Below the pieces are notes generated by a model. That model searched no databases. It was not told the DNA's origin and was given only the letters and a program-made list of their open reading frames with translations. Below are positions 54,160 to 62,576 of a stretch of 64,000 nucleotides of DNA, piece by piece; position 1 is the stretch's first letter, and the number at the start of each line of letters is the position of its first letter. The DNA comes from Halomicrococcus gelatinilyticus. Lineage in GTDB: Archaea > Halobacteriota > Halobacteria > Halobacteriales > Haladaptataceae. The DNA is taken from contig CP100465.1 in the NCBI GenBank assembly GCA_024227995.1, positions 558,001 through 622,000 on the forward strand, read 5' to 3'. A program made the position numbers and the translations under genes.

Positions 54160-55074
54160 TCAGTTCCGCAGGTAGTGGAACACGTACGTCTGGGCGTAGC
54201 CGGCGTACTCGCCGCCGAACGCCTCGCGGATGGCGCGAGAGGTCTCCGCGTACGAGCCCCGTTCGCAGTCCGGGTAGTGCTCCTCGATGGCGGTCCGTAT
54301 CCAGGTGTCCAGCGGGACCGCCTCCAGGTATCCCAGCGAGAACAGCAGGACGCAGTCGGCCACCTTGTCCCCGACGCCGACGAACGTCGTGAGCGCCTCG
54401 CGTGCCTCCTCGTACGGCAGGCCCCGCACGTCGTCGGCCGTCATCTCGCCCGTGGCGACCAGTTCGGCCGTCCGCTGGACGTACGGTGCGCGGTAGCCGA
54501 GGCCGAGGTCGCGGAGTTCGTCCTCCGTGGCGTCGGCGAGACGCTCCGGCGTCGGGAACGCGTGGTAGGTGTCGCCGTCGAAGGCGATCGTCTCGCCGTA
54601 CTCGCGGGCGAGCGCGGTCTGCATGTCGTAGATGCGTTTCACGCGCATCTGGGCCGAGCAGATGAACGACACGAGACAGGCGAAGAAGGGGTCGCGGACG
54701 AGACGCATCCCGGCGTAGGCGTCGTAGGCCGACTCGACGAGCGGGTCGTCGGGCGAGGCGTCGACGATGGCGTCGAGGTCGTCGTCGAGGCGGAGGAGGT
54801 CGACGAGTAGCGGGTCGGCGTCCGTCGTCGCCTCCCACTCCAGCACGCCGCCCGCCGTTCCGGTCGCGTTCGCGTCGTCGCCAGCACGCTGTCGGACGCG
54901 CACCACCTCGCCGTCGACGACCGTGTAGTACCACGCCGAACCGCCGTACGCGCCCGTCCGTTCGTACGTCCGACCGTCGGCGCGGTGCCAGCAGTAGCTC
55001 TGGCCGCTCTCGACGGTCGACTGGAGGTCGAACCCGCCCGGAAGGTCTGCCACGGGGATCGAACCGGTTAGCAT
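54160..55074 (-). CDS. ogg: Ogg1-family 8-oxoguanine DNA glycosylase/lyase
   Basis: 304 residues from MLTGSIPVADLPGGFDLQST. An N-terminal OGG domain (ESGQSYCWHR, WYYTVVDGEVVRVRQ) leads into the HhH-GPD region: RDPFFACLVSFICSAQMRVKRI, LRDLGLGYRAPYVQRTAELV and FVGVGDKVADCVLLFSLGYLEAVPLDTWI. The catalytic Lys is about K237 and the activating Asp about D256, as in OGG1 (GTKVADC...VPVD). It removes oxidised guanine and nicks the abasic site. The N-terminal ATG at 55104 adds ten Ser/Gly residues and was not chosen. Confidence 0.9.
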   Translation of the reverse strand: MLTGSIPVADLPGGFDLQSTVESGQSYCWHRADGRTYERTGAYGGSAWYYTVVDGEVVRVRQRAGDDANATGTAGGVLEWEATTDADPLLVDLLRLDDDLDAIVDASPDDPLVESAYDAYAGMRLVRDPFFACLVSFICSAQMRVKRIYDMQTALAREYGETIAFDGDTYHAFPTPERLADATEDELRDLGLGYRAPYVQRTAELVATGEMTADDVRGLPYEEAREALTTFVGVGDKVADCVLLFSLGYLEAVPLDTWIRTAIEEHYPDCERGSYAETSRAIREAFGGEYAGYAQTYVFHYLRN

Positions 55075-55264
55075 CGCTCCCGACGAGGCACCGGAGCGGA
55101 GCAAGTCTTTCGCTTCTGCCCCGGCAGACCGACGACTCCACGCGATTTGTTGACGTGGGGTGCCGGCAACTGGCAGTATCGGGTGTGAGAAGCGCGTTCT
55201 CGCTCAGCACCTCCGCGAGAGGGCCAAACTTCATACTGTTGGCGATACAACAACCGGTGGGACA

Positions 55265-55714
55265 ATGAACTGTAGAGTCGTCGTCGAGGCCGCGATTCCG
55301 GTGTACGACGTGGAGACGCCGGACGAGGCAGTACGGATCGCCATCTCGAAGACGGGTGAGTTGCTGAACCCGGACCTCAACTACGTCGAGATAAACATGG
55401 GCGAACGCACGTCGCCGTCGGGCGAAGAGTTGCCGCCGGCGTTCATCGCCGCGGACGAGGCGCTCGTCGCGCTCGAGCTGGAGATGACGGTGTTCAACGT
55501 CGAACGCGAGGAGCACGCCTCGCGCATCGCCCGGAAGGAGATCGGTCAACGCCTCGAGAACATCCCGCTCTCGGTCCTCGAAGTCGAGGTCATCGAGGAC
55601 GACGAACTCGACGACGAGGAGGACGACACCGAGGACGTCGAGGAAGCCGGCGACGCGTCCGACGAGGACGATTCCGACGACGTCCTCCCCGAGTTCGAGG
55701 ACCTCATCGAGTAA
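55265..55714 (+). CDS. DUF555 family protein
   Basis: 149 residues. MNCRVVVEAAIPVYDVETPDEAVRIAISKTGELLNPDLNYVEI matches archaeal DUF555 (UPF0212-type). The last 45 residues are a low-complexity Asp/Glu tail (DDELDDEEDDTEDVEE). Conserved in archaea without a known role. Confidence 0.88.
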   Translation: MNCRVVVEAAIPVYDVETPDEAVRIAISKTGELLNPDLNYVEINMGERTSPSGEELPPAFIAADEALVALELEMTVFNVEREEHASRIARKEIGQRLENIPLSVLEVEVIEDDELDDEEDDTEDVEEAGDASDEDDSDDVLPEFEDLIE

Positions 55715-55752
55715 TCGACGGGACGAAGCGGCGTCGACGGGACGAAGCGGCG
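55715..55752. repeat. Perfect 19-base tandem repeat
   Basis: tcgacgggacgaagcggcg occurs at 55715-55733 and again at 55734-55752, then begins a third time (tcgac). It lies just after the DUF555 stop. Function unknown. Confidence 0.85.
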
Positions 55753-55842
55753 TCGACCGGGGAGAGGGGTTTCCGTCTCTACAGTTCCTCGTGGGTCGAC
55801 CCACACGTGATTTTATCCCGCTGGCCGTCGACCCGGTAGTGC

Positions 55843-56550
55843 ATGAGCGTCAGTTTCGACTTCAGCGACGACGTCGCGCTCGTGACGGGAGCGAGCGGTG
55901 CGCTCGGAAGTTCGGTCTGCGAAGCCTTCGCCGAGGCGGGGGCGACGGTCTGCGCGACCGACGTGGTCGAACCGGACGACGAGGCGTCGGCGCTCGACCC
56001 GAACGCGGTCGAGTTCTACGGCGGCGACCTCACCGACGAGGCGGCGGCCGAGTCGCTCGTCGCGTCTGTCGTCGACGACTACGGCGGCATCGACGCGCTG
56101 GCGAACGTCGCGGGCACGTGGCAGGGCGGCGACCCAATCGAGGAGACCGACGTGGGAACCTTCGACCTGCTCTTCGACGTGAACCTGAAGACGGCGTTCC
56201 TCGCGAGCAAGCACGCCCTCCCCTACCTCCAGGAGCGCGAGGGGGCCATCGTCTCCGTCAGCGCCCGCGCCTCGCTCGAGGGCGGTGAGGGCGACGGCCT
56301 CTACCGCGCGTCGAAGGCCGGCGTGCGACTGCTCACGGAGAGCATCGCGGCGGAGAACGAGGGGACCGTCCGGGCGAACGCCGTCATGCCGAGCGTCATC
56401 GACACGCCGGCGAACCGGGAGATGATGCCCGACGCCGACCACGAGCGGTGGGTCGACCCGCGCGACATCGCCGACGTCATGCTCTTCCTCTGCAGTGACG
56501 CCGCGAGCGTCACCAGCGGAGCGGCAGTGCCGGTGTACGGTGAAGCGTGA
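55843..56550 (+). CDS. SDR-family oxidoreductase
   Basis: 235 residues. VTGASGALGSSVCEAFAEAG (TGxxxGxG), NVAGTWQGGD, and the catalytic SARASLEG...LYRASKAGVRLL (Tyr-x3-Lys) are in place; the tail CSDAASVTSGAAVPVYGEA is typical. The substrate is not determinable. A gattttatc element about 30 bases upstream fits the start. Confidence 0.9.
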   Translation: MSVSFDFSDDVALVTGASGALGSSVCEAFAEAGATVCATDVVEPDDEASALDPNAVEFYGGDLTDEAAAESLVASVVDDYGGIDALANVAGTWQGGDPIEETDVGTFDLLFDVNLKTAFLASKHALPYLQEREGAIVSVSARASLEGGEGDGLYRASKAGVRLLTESIAAENEGTVRANAVMPSVIDTPANREMMPDADHERWVDPRDIADVMLFLCSDAASVTSGAAVPVYGEA

Positions 56551-56728
56551 ACTGGGGCCTCGGTGGCCGGGGAACCGACCGGCGGTCGCGCGCCGTCCGT
56601 TCAGTCACCGAGGGACCGACACCATTGTTTTTAATGAGGGTTAGATAATCGATAGTGTACGATTCCCGTGGTTGATAGACATCGCTTTGTTTATAACCAT
56701 CAGTTAGTAATGGCAGCCACACACAAGC
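56551..56728. other. A/T-rich promoter region of the first NSS transporter
   Basis: The 178-base gap is unusually A/T-rich, with two candidate boxes, gtttttaatg (about 56627) and gtttataacc (about 56690). The second lies about 35 bases before ATG 56729. No ORF. Confidence 0.5.
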
Positions 56729-58072
56729 ATGTCTGACAGAGAGACGTGGGCGACCAGGGTGGGGTTCATCCTGGCCGCCGTCGGGAGTGCAGTGGGTCTC
56801 GGAAACATCTGGCAGTTCCCGTTCAAGACGTCGACGAACGGCGGAGCTGCGTTCGTGTTCGTCTACCTGCTCGCGGCGTTCCTCATCGGTCTCCCCGCGA
56901 TCCTCGGGGAGTTCGTGGTCGGGCGCCGCGCGAAGCGGAACGCCATCGAGGCGTTCGAACGGATCGACCATCCGGCGTGGACGGTCATCGGAGCGCTCGG
57001 CCTGTTCACCGGGATGTGGATCCTGTCGTACTACAGCGTCGTCGGTGGCTGGGTGCTGCGGTACGTCCTCGGCAGCGCGACGGGCGCGTACTTCGGTAAT
57101 CCGGGCGACTACTTCGCGTCGGTGTCCGTCGGCGCCGACGCCGTCGCGTTCCACGCCGTCTTCATGGCGCTGACCGCTGGCATCGTCGCGTTCGGCATCG
57201 AGGACGGCATCGAGAAGGCGACGAAGGTGATGGTGCCGTCCGTGCTCGCCATCCTGGCCGGCCTCGCCGTCTACGCATTCACGCTCGACGGCGCGAGCGC
57301 GGCGTACGGCTACTACCTCAGTCCCGACTTCGGGTACCTGCTCGACAACCTCGGGAACATCGTCCCGTTCGCCGTGAGTCAGGCGTTCTTCTCGCTCTCG
57401 CTCGGGATGGGCGCGATGATAACCTACTCCTCGTACATCGACGAGGACCAGAGCCTGCCCGCCGACGGGTCGACCATCGTCGTCCTGAACACCTTCGTCG
57501 GGCTGCTCGCCGGTCTCGTCGTCCTTCCGCTCCTGTTCGTCCAGTTCGGCAGCGTCCCGGAGGGTGCCTCCGGCGGCGGTCCGGGTGCCCTGTTCGTCTC
57601 CGTGGCGACGGCGTTCGGGAACCTCGGCATGGCCGGCCGTGTCGTCGGCCTCGTGTTCTTCTTCGTGGTGCTCATCGCGGCGCTCTCCTCCGCCATCAGC
57701 CTGCTGGAGGTCGTCACCTCCTACGTCGTGGACAAGTACGGGTACGATCGGAAGGTCGCCGCCTTCGGCTTCGGCGGCGTGCTCTTCCTCGTCGGCACGC
57801 TCGCCGCGGGCGACACGGCGTGGCTCGGCTGGTTCGACACCATCGCCTACAAGTTCCTCCTGCCGGTCTCGGTGCTACTCGCCGTCTACTTCGTCGGCTG
57901 GGTGCTCGGACCGGTCGCGCTCGACGAACTCGAGAAGGGGACGGACGACATCTCGACGTTCGCGCCCGCCTGGCTCTGGATGATCCGGACGTTCGTCTTG
58001 GCCGCCGTGCTGGCCACCCTCCTGCTGGGCGTGAACACGCTCTACGAGATGCCGGCGCTCCCCTCCTTCTAG
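56729..58072 (+). CDS. Sodium-dependent transporter, NSS/SLC6 family (first copy)
   Basis: 447 residues, about eleven helices. The sodium-site motif of TM1 is VGFILAAVGSAVGLGNIWQFPF, and TM6 to TM8 contain AFFSLSLGMGAMITYSSYIDED and LSSAISLLEVVTSYVVD. These are LeuT/SNF family features; members import amino acids or other small organic molecules with Na+. The second copy follows at 58401. Confidence 0.92.
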   Translation: MSDRETWATRVGFILAAVGSAVGLGNIWQFPFKTSTNGGAAFVFVYLLAAFLIGLPAILGEFVVGRRAKRNAIEAFERIDHPAWTVIGALGLFTGMWILSYYSVVGGWVLRYVLGSATGAYFGNPGDYFASVSVGADAVAFHAVFMALTAGIVAFGIEDGIEKATKVMVPSVLAILAGLAVYAFTLDGASAAYGYYLSPDFGYLLDNLGNIVPFAVSQAFFSLSLGMGAMITYSSYIDEDQSLPADGSTIVVLNTFVGLLAGLVVLPLLFVQFGSVPEGASGGGPGALFVSVATAFGNLGMAGRVVGLVFFFVVLIAALSSAISLLEVVTSYVVDKYGYDRKVAAFGFGGVLFLVGTLAAGDTAWLGWFDTIAYKFLLPVSVLLAVYFVGWVLGPVALDELEKGTDDISTFAPAWLWMIRTFVLAAVLATLLLGVNTLYEMPALPSF

Positions 58073-58400
58073 AGACCGTCACCGTCACCCCCGTCTGGAG
58101 CAGAACCTGACGATCGAACGACCGCGTCGGGTCCAGAGCTGCTACTAAAGACCAGTTGAACATCGTCGGCGTCTCGCTCTGGCGACCGGTTCGGTCCGCT
58201 GTCAGGTCGCCGTAGACCACCGTGCTGGCCCCCGATATAGTCACCGCCGCGGAACGACCGACGTTCTCTAGCCACACCACCCTCGTTCGACGTCGAACGT
58301 TCAGAAATTTTCAAGTACAAGAGCCGCACACATACATATCCTCGGTTTGACGGTTCCAATCCCGAAACCCTCTTATCCGAGCGGTGAGCCACTGCGTGAC
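58073..58400. other. 328-base gap between the two NSS transporters
   Basis: No gene is seen. The end is A/T-enriched (tcagaaattttcaagtaca near 58300) and holds the ctcttatcc box, centred 27 bases before ATG 58401, indicating that the second transporter has its own promoter. Confidence 0.55.
58372..58377 (+). promoter_or_regulatory. TATA-like box of the second NSS transporter
   Basis: cttatc is centred 27 bases before ATG 58401 and rules out the upstream in-frame ATG at 58347. Confidence 0.5.
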
Positions 58401-59714
58401 ATGGTACGTGAATCGTGGGGGACACGCATCGGGTTCATCTTCGCCGCCGTTGGGAGCGCCGTCGGCCTCGGCAACCTCTGGCGGTTCCCATGGATGACCG
58501 CCGAGAACGGCGGAAGCGCGTTCCTCGTCGTCTATCTCGCCATCGTTCTGATCGTCGGCGTGCCCGGCCTCCTCGCGGAGTTCGTCATCGGGCGGCGCTC
58601 GAAACGGAATCCGGCCGGTGCACTCCGCCGACTCGCCGGGGGTTCGGACTCCTGGGGACTCGTCGGACTCCTCGGCGTGTTCACCGCGCTCGTGCTGTTG
58701 TCGTTCTACAGCGTCGTCGGCGGCTGGATCCTCCGGTACGTCGGCGCGAGCGCCACGGGGGCGTACTTCGGGAACCCCGGCACCTACTTCGGCAGCGTCG
58801 ACTTCGGCGTCGAGGCGGCGGCGTTCCACGTGGGCTTCCTCGCGCTCACGGCGCTTGTCGTCGCCGGCGGCGTCCGGAGCGGTATCGAGAAGGCGACGAA
58901 GGTGATGACGCCGGTCATCGTCGTGCTGCTCGTCGCGCTGGCAGGCTGGGCCGTCAGCCAGCCGGGCGCGGGGGCCGGGCTCTCGTTCTACCTCGACTTC
59001 GACCCCTCTTACCTCGAGTCCCACCCCGTCTCCGTCCTCCAGGCCGCCGCCGGCCAGGCCCTGTTCACCCTCTCGCTGGGCGTCGGCACGATGATAACGT
59101 ACGCCTCCTACCTCGGCGAGGACAACAGCCTCGCCTTCGACGGAAGCGTCATCGCGCTGCTGAACACCGGCGTCGGCTTCCTCGCTGGCCTGGTCGTCTT
59201 CCCCCTGCTGTTCGCACTGCAGGGCGGCCTCTCGGAGACGACCGCCGGCGGTGGACCCGGCGCGCTGTTCGTCGGCGTCGCGGGCGCGTTCAACCAGATC
59301 CCGTTCGGTCGCGTGCTGGCCGTGGCGTTCTTCGGCGTCGTCCTGCTCGCCGCCCTGTCCAGTTCCATCAGCATGCTCGAGATCCCCGTCGCCTACCTCG
59401 TCGACGAACACGACGTCCCGCGTCGGGCGGCGACGCTCGGCCTCGGGGGCCTCGTCCTCGTCACGGGGACGATCTGTGCGCTCAATCCCGGCCTGTTCAC
59501 GACGGTCTCCGGACCGGTGGTCGACACCCTGCTCACCGCCGGTCTCGCCGGATTCCTCGTGTTCACCGGCTGGGTGCTCGGGAAGGACGCCCTCGCGGAG
59601 TACGGTACCGGCTCGGGGGCGCTCGCCCGGTCGCTCGGCGTCCCGTGGCTCTGGAGCGTCCGGACGGTCCTGCCGCTGTTCCTCGTCTGGACGCTCGCGC
59701 TGAGCTTCCTCTAG
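58401..59714 (+). CDS. Sodium-dependent transporter, NSS/SLC6 family (second copy)
   Basis: 437 residues. The TM1 sodium site reads IGFIFAAVGSAVGLGNLWRFPW, and LFTLSLGVGTMITYASYLGEDNS and LSSSISMLEIPVAYLVDEHDV correspond to the paralogue. Overall similarity to the first copy is plain from end to end, but many positions differ (for example WRFPW against WQFPF), so this is not a recent duplicate. Confidence 0.92.
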   Translation: MVRESWGTRIGFIFAAVGSAVGLGNLWRFPWMTAENGGSAFLVVYLAIVLIVGVPGLLAEFVIGRRSKRNPAGALRRLAGGSDSWGLVGLLGVFTALVLLSFYSVVGGWILRYVGASATGAYFGNPGTYFGSVDFGVEAAAFHVGFLALTALVVAGGVRSGIEKATKVMTPVIVVLLVALAGWAVSQPGAGAGLSFYLDFDPSYLESHPVSVLQAAAGQALFTLSLGVGTMITYASYLGEDNSLAFDGSVIALLNTGVGFLAGLVVFPLLFALQGGLSETTAGGGPGALFVGVAGAFNQIPFGRVLAVAFFGVVLLAALSSSISMLEIPVAYLVDEHDVPRRAATLGLGGLVLVTGTICALNPGLFTTVSGPVVDTLLTAGLAGFLVFTGWVLGKDALAEYGTGSGALARSLGVPWLWSVRTVLPLFLVWTLALSFL

Positions 59715-59794
59715 AGCGTTCGTCACCGTCGTCGCGTTCGCTCGGACGACGGTCGAACCGAGAAGCGACGGAGTCGACGAACGGGTCGGCGGTG

Positions 59795-60526
59795 CTACAG
59801 TTCGACCGCCATCATCACCTCGTCGACGTACTCGCCGTCGATCTTGTAGTGGTCCTCGCGGACGGCCTCGATCTCCCAGCCGTGCTCCTTGAGGAACTCG
59901 ATGGCGTACTCGTTGGTCGACGGCGCGCTCTGGTACACCTTCTCGTAGCCGTTCGAGGCCGCCCACTCCAGGCCGCGCTCCAGCAGATGGCTTCCGATGC
60001 CGTGGCCCTGGTACTCGTCGAGGACGCCCACGGTCAGCTCCGCGGTGTGGCCCAGTTTGCTGAGTTCGGGCGCGTTGAGATGCACCCAGCCCACCACGTC
60101 CTCGCCGACGGTCGCGACGAAGAACATCCGGGATTCGAGTTCGTTGTACCGCAGCAGCGTCTCCTGGTGGTCGATCTCGTCGGCGACGCTCTCGGCGACG
60201 ATGTAGGTCCCGTCCTCGGCGACCTGTCGAATGGCACCCACGATGCCGGCGAGGTCATCCTGGCGAGCAGGCCTGATGACGAACTCCACGTCGTCGACGT
60301 CGTACTCCTCCTCCGCGCCGGTCTCCAGCGCCACCGAGAGCACGCCGTCGTCCTCCGTGAGGTACCCGTCGCGCCGGAGGATGGCGACGTGGTGGCGGAA
60401 GCCGCCGGGGTCGACGTGTAGCGCTTCCTGGGCCTCGTCGGCGTCGACGGTCCCGTTCCGCTCGACGTACTCGTAGATCCGTCGTCGGTCTTCGTGACCG
60501 AACTCTAGCTTCTCGGAGAACTGCAT
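59795..60526 (-). CDS. HTH-GNAT fusion acetyltransferase
   Basis: 243 residues from MQFSEKLEFGHEDRRRIYEY. Residues 1-65 are a winged helix (DADEAQEALHVDPGGFRHHVAILRRDGYL). From residue 80 a GNAT domain follows: FVIRPARQDDLAGIVGAI, the acetyl-CoA loop DEYQGHGIGSHLLERGLEWA, and VYQSAPSTNEYAIEFLKEHGW. It may acetylate a small molecule or protein and control its own or nearby genes. ATG 60541 is an alternative start. Confidence 0.87.
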   Translation of the reverse strand: MQFSEKLEFGHEDRRRIYEYVERNGTVDADEAQEALHVDPGGFRHHVAILRRDGYLTEDDGVLSVALETGAEEEYDVDDVEFVIRPARQDDLAGIVGAIRQVAEDGTYIVAESVADEIDHQETLLRYNELESRMFFVATVGEDVVGWVHLNAPELSKLGHTAELTVGVLDEYQGHGIGSHLLERGLEWAASNGYEKVYQSAPSTNEYAIEFLKEHGWEIEAVREDHYKIDGEYVDEVMMAVEL

Positions 60527-60551
60527 GAAACGTGTTACCATCCAACAATAC

Positions 60552-60560
60552 TTATCTTTA
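60552..60560 (-). promoter_or_regulatory. TATA-like box of the HTH-GNAT gene
   Basis: Minus-strand taaagataa is centred 30 bases before 60526, but 15 before 60541, favouring the inner start. Confidence 0.45.
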
Positions 60561-60658
60561 TCGTCGAATGGAGTCGGTGAGCCGCCGGACCCGCCCCGGT
60601 GTACTCCGGGCAGCCGAGAACGTAGTTTTATCAACGGATGGTCGTGATATCGAACGAC

Positions 60659-61093
60659 ATGGGACACGAGACCGATACGAACGGGGACGACGTCAGGACG
60701 GCGCTCGTCGCCGCGTTCTCGGAGTTCGGCGGCGACTCCCTCCGCGACGTCTGGCTGTTCGACGAGTCGGACTTCGAACCGCTGTACCTCCGCGACGACG
60801 TCGAGGAGAAGCTGGCGTCGGTCGACGTGTCGAAGTTCATCGACAACGAGCGGTACGGCTTCGTCACGCGGGAGACGTACGACCAGCTCTACTACGCTTC
60901 GTATCGTTACACAGTCCGCGGGTTCGACGACTTCGAGCAGTTCAGGACGTTCGTCGAGGACGACGACGCCCACGTCGGCGTGTTCGCCAGCCTCGACCAG
61001 CGGTCTGGCGGCTACGAGTACGCTACACTCGACGCACACGTCCAGGACATCGTCTCGGGATACGAGCTGGCGACGCTCTCTCCGAGCGAGTGA
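60659..61093 (+). CDS. Conserved haloarchaeal protein, function unknown
   Basis: 144 residues from MGHETDTNGDDVRTALV. Acidic and rich in Tyr and Phe (LFDESDFEPLYLRDDVEEKL, DQLYYASYRYTVRGFDDFEQF). A TATA-like gttttatca (60621-60629) is 30-38 bases before 60659 and only 9-17 before ATG 60638, so the inner ATG is chosen. It has the look of a conserved regulator- or stress-type family but carries no known motif. Confidence 0.7.
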   Translation: MGHETDTNGDDVRTALVAAFSEFGGDSLRDVWLFDESDFEPLYLRDDVEEKLASVDVSKFIDNERYGFVTRETYDQLYYASYRYTVRGFDDFEQFRTFVEDDDAHVGVFASLDQRSGGYEYATLDAHVQDIVSGYELATLSPSE

Positions 61094-61291
61094 CCCGGAA
61101 CGGACCGTCGACCCGTTCCCCGTTTCGGACGGCTGGCTCGAGCCGTGAAATTTCGGGGCTGGCCGGGAACTATTTAGAGTACCTATGAGGCCGTTTCACA
61201 CTGTTCCGGACACCATGACTACCACCGCATCATTGAGCATATATCTAGGAATTATAAGGGTACTTAGCCTTGATGCGGCTTTCCTCAGTTG
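61094..61291. promoter_or_regulatory. Regulatory region of the pst operon
   Basis: 198 bases with an A/T-rich stretch (61230-61260, gcatatatctaggaattataaggg). ttataa at 61252-61257 predicts transcription from about 61282, giving a leader of about 10 bases before ATG 61292. Haloarchaeal pst promoters respond to phosphate through a P-box near the TATA; the A/T cluster upstream of the box is the candidate here. Confidence 0.5.
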
Positions 61292-62479
61292 ATGGCGTCC
61301 GACAATCAGCAGTCCGACAACGTATCGCGCCGGAAGTTCCTGCTCGCGTCTGGTGCGGGTGCGACCGCAGCGCTCGCCGGGTGTACCGGCGGCGGGGACG
61401 ACGACACCACGACTGACGGTGGCGATTCGGACAACAACAACGACGACAACGACAACAGCAACGACAACAGCAACGACGACTCCTCCAGCGAGGCGTCGCT
61501 GCTCACCGCCGAGGGGTCCTCGACGGTCTACCCCATCTCGAACAAGGGTGCCTCCTACTGGGTGTCGAACGCGCCGCCGAGCGACGGCGAGTACTGGGGT
61601 TCGAACGACGAGGGCCAGGTCCCCGGCTGGGACAAGATAGACACCGACATGAAGATTGCCGACTACTGGGCCAGCAAGTACGGCTTCGAGCCGACCGACA
61701 AGCGCTCGAAGCCCCCGTTCGTCGTGAACGTCGGCCTGAGCCACTCCGGCACCGGCTGTAAGGCGGTCCGCGACGGCCTCGTCGACATCGGCAACTCCTC
61801 GGGTAACATAACGGCCGAGCTCGACATCAGCGAGGAGGAGCGCGACGAGAACTACGTCGACCACGTCGTCGGCCGCGACGGCCAGCCCGTCGTCGTCAGC
61901 AGCGACGTCTACAACAACGGCGTCCAGCAGCTCACCGGCGAGCAGGTCCGGAAGATCTACCAGGACGAGATCACCAACTGGAAGGAGGTCGGCGGCCCCG
62001 ACAAGCAGATCTACGTCGTCGGTCGCGCGGAAGGCTCCGGTACGGACACCTCGTTCCGGTCCAACATGCTCGGCGACCCGGACGCGCCGATGCCGGGCGT
62101 CGACACCCGCCAGGGCCAGAACCACGGCGTCCGGAAGGTCGTCCAGCAGAACGAGGGCGCCATCGGCTACATGGCACTCGCGTTCACCAACGACAACGTG
62201 CTCCCGATCGCGATCGACTTCGACGGGACCACGTACAAGCCCGACAAGGACGCCGAGAACACCATCTTCGACAGCTCCTACCCGCTCAACCGCGACCTCC
62301 ACATGTACACGACGAAGACCGAGGACACCCCGAACGGGACGGACAAGCGGGAGGCGGCGTTCATCAACATGTTCCTCTCCGAGTTCGGACAGAAGGTGTT
62401 CGTCGAGGCGAACAACTACATCCCGCTCCCGAGCAAGGACATCGAGAAGGAGAAGGGCAAGCTGCCGGACCAGGCGTAA
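61292..62479 (+). CDS. pstS: Phosphate ABC transporter substrate-binding protein PstS
   Basis: 395 residues. The signal peptide has a Tat twin Arg with lipobox, SRRKFLLASGAGATAALAGC, so it is a lipoprotein. An Asp/Asn-rich linker (residues 35-70) leads to the phosphate-binding domain: LTAEGSSTVYPISNKGASYW, VNVGLSHSGTGCKAVRDG, DIGNSSGN, VVGRAEGSGTDTSFRS and GAIGYMALAF. It captures phosphate outside the cell for PstC and PstA. Confidence 0.95.
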   Translation: MASDNQQSDNVSRRKFLLASGAGATAALAGCTGGGDDDTTTDGGDSDNNNDDNDNSNDNSNDDSSSEASLLTAEGSSTVYPISNKGASYWVSNAPPSDGEYWGSNDEGQVPGWDKIDTDMKIADYWASKYGFEPTDKRSKPPFVVNVGLSHSGTGCKAVRDGLVDIGNSSGNITAELDISEEERDENYVDHVVGRDGQPVVVSSDVYNNGVQQLTGEQVRKIYQDEITNWKEVGGPDKQIYVVGRAEGSGTDTSFRSNMLGDPDAPMPGVDTRQGQNHGVRKVVQQNEGAIGYMALAFTNDNVLPIAIDFDGTTYKPDKDAENTIFDSSYPLNRDLHMYTTKTEDTPNGTDKREAAFINMFLSEFGQKVFVEANNYIPLPSKDIEKEKGKLPDQA

Positions 62480-62576
62480 CGCCGCTCGACCGCAGTGGAT
62501 ACGCGGGTACGACCGCCGTTGTTCTTTGGCAGTGAGACGATAAACGAACCTCAATGATACCTGACCTAACGAACCA

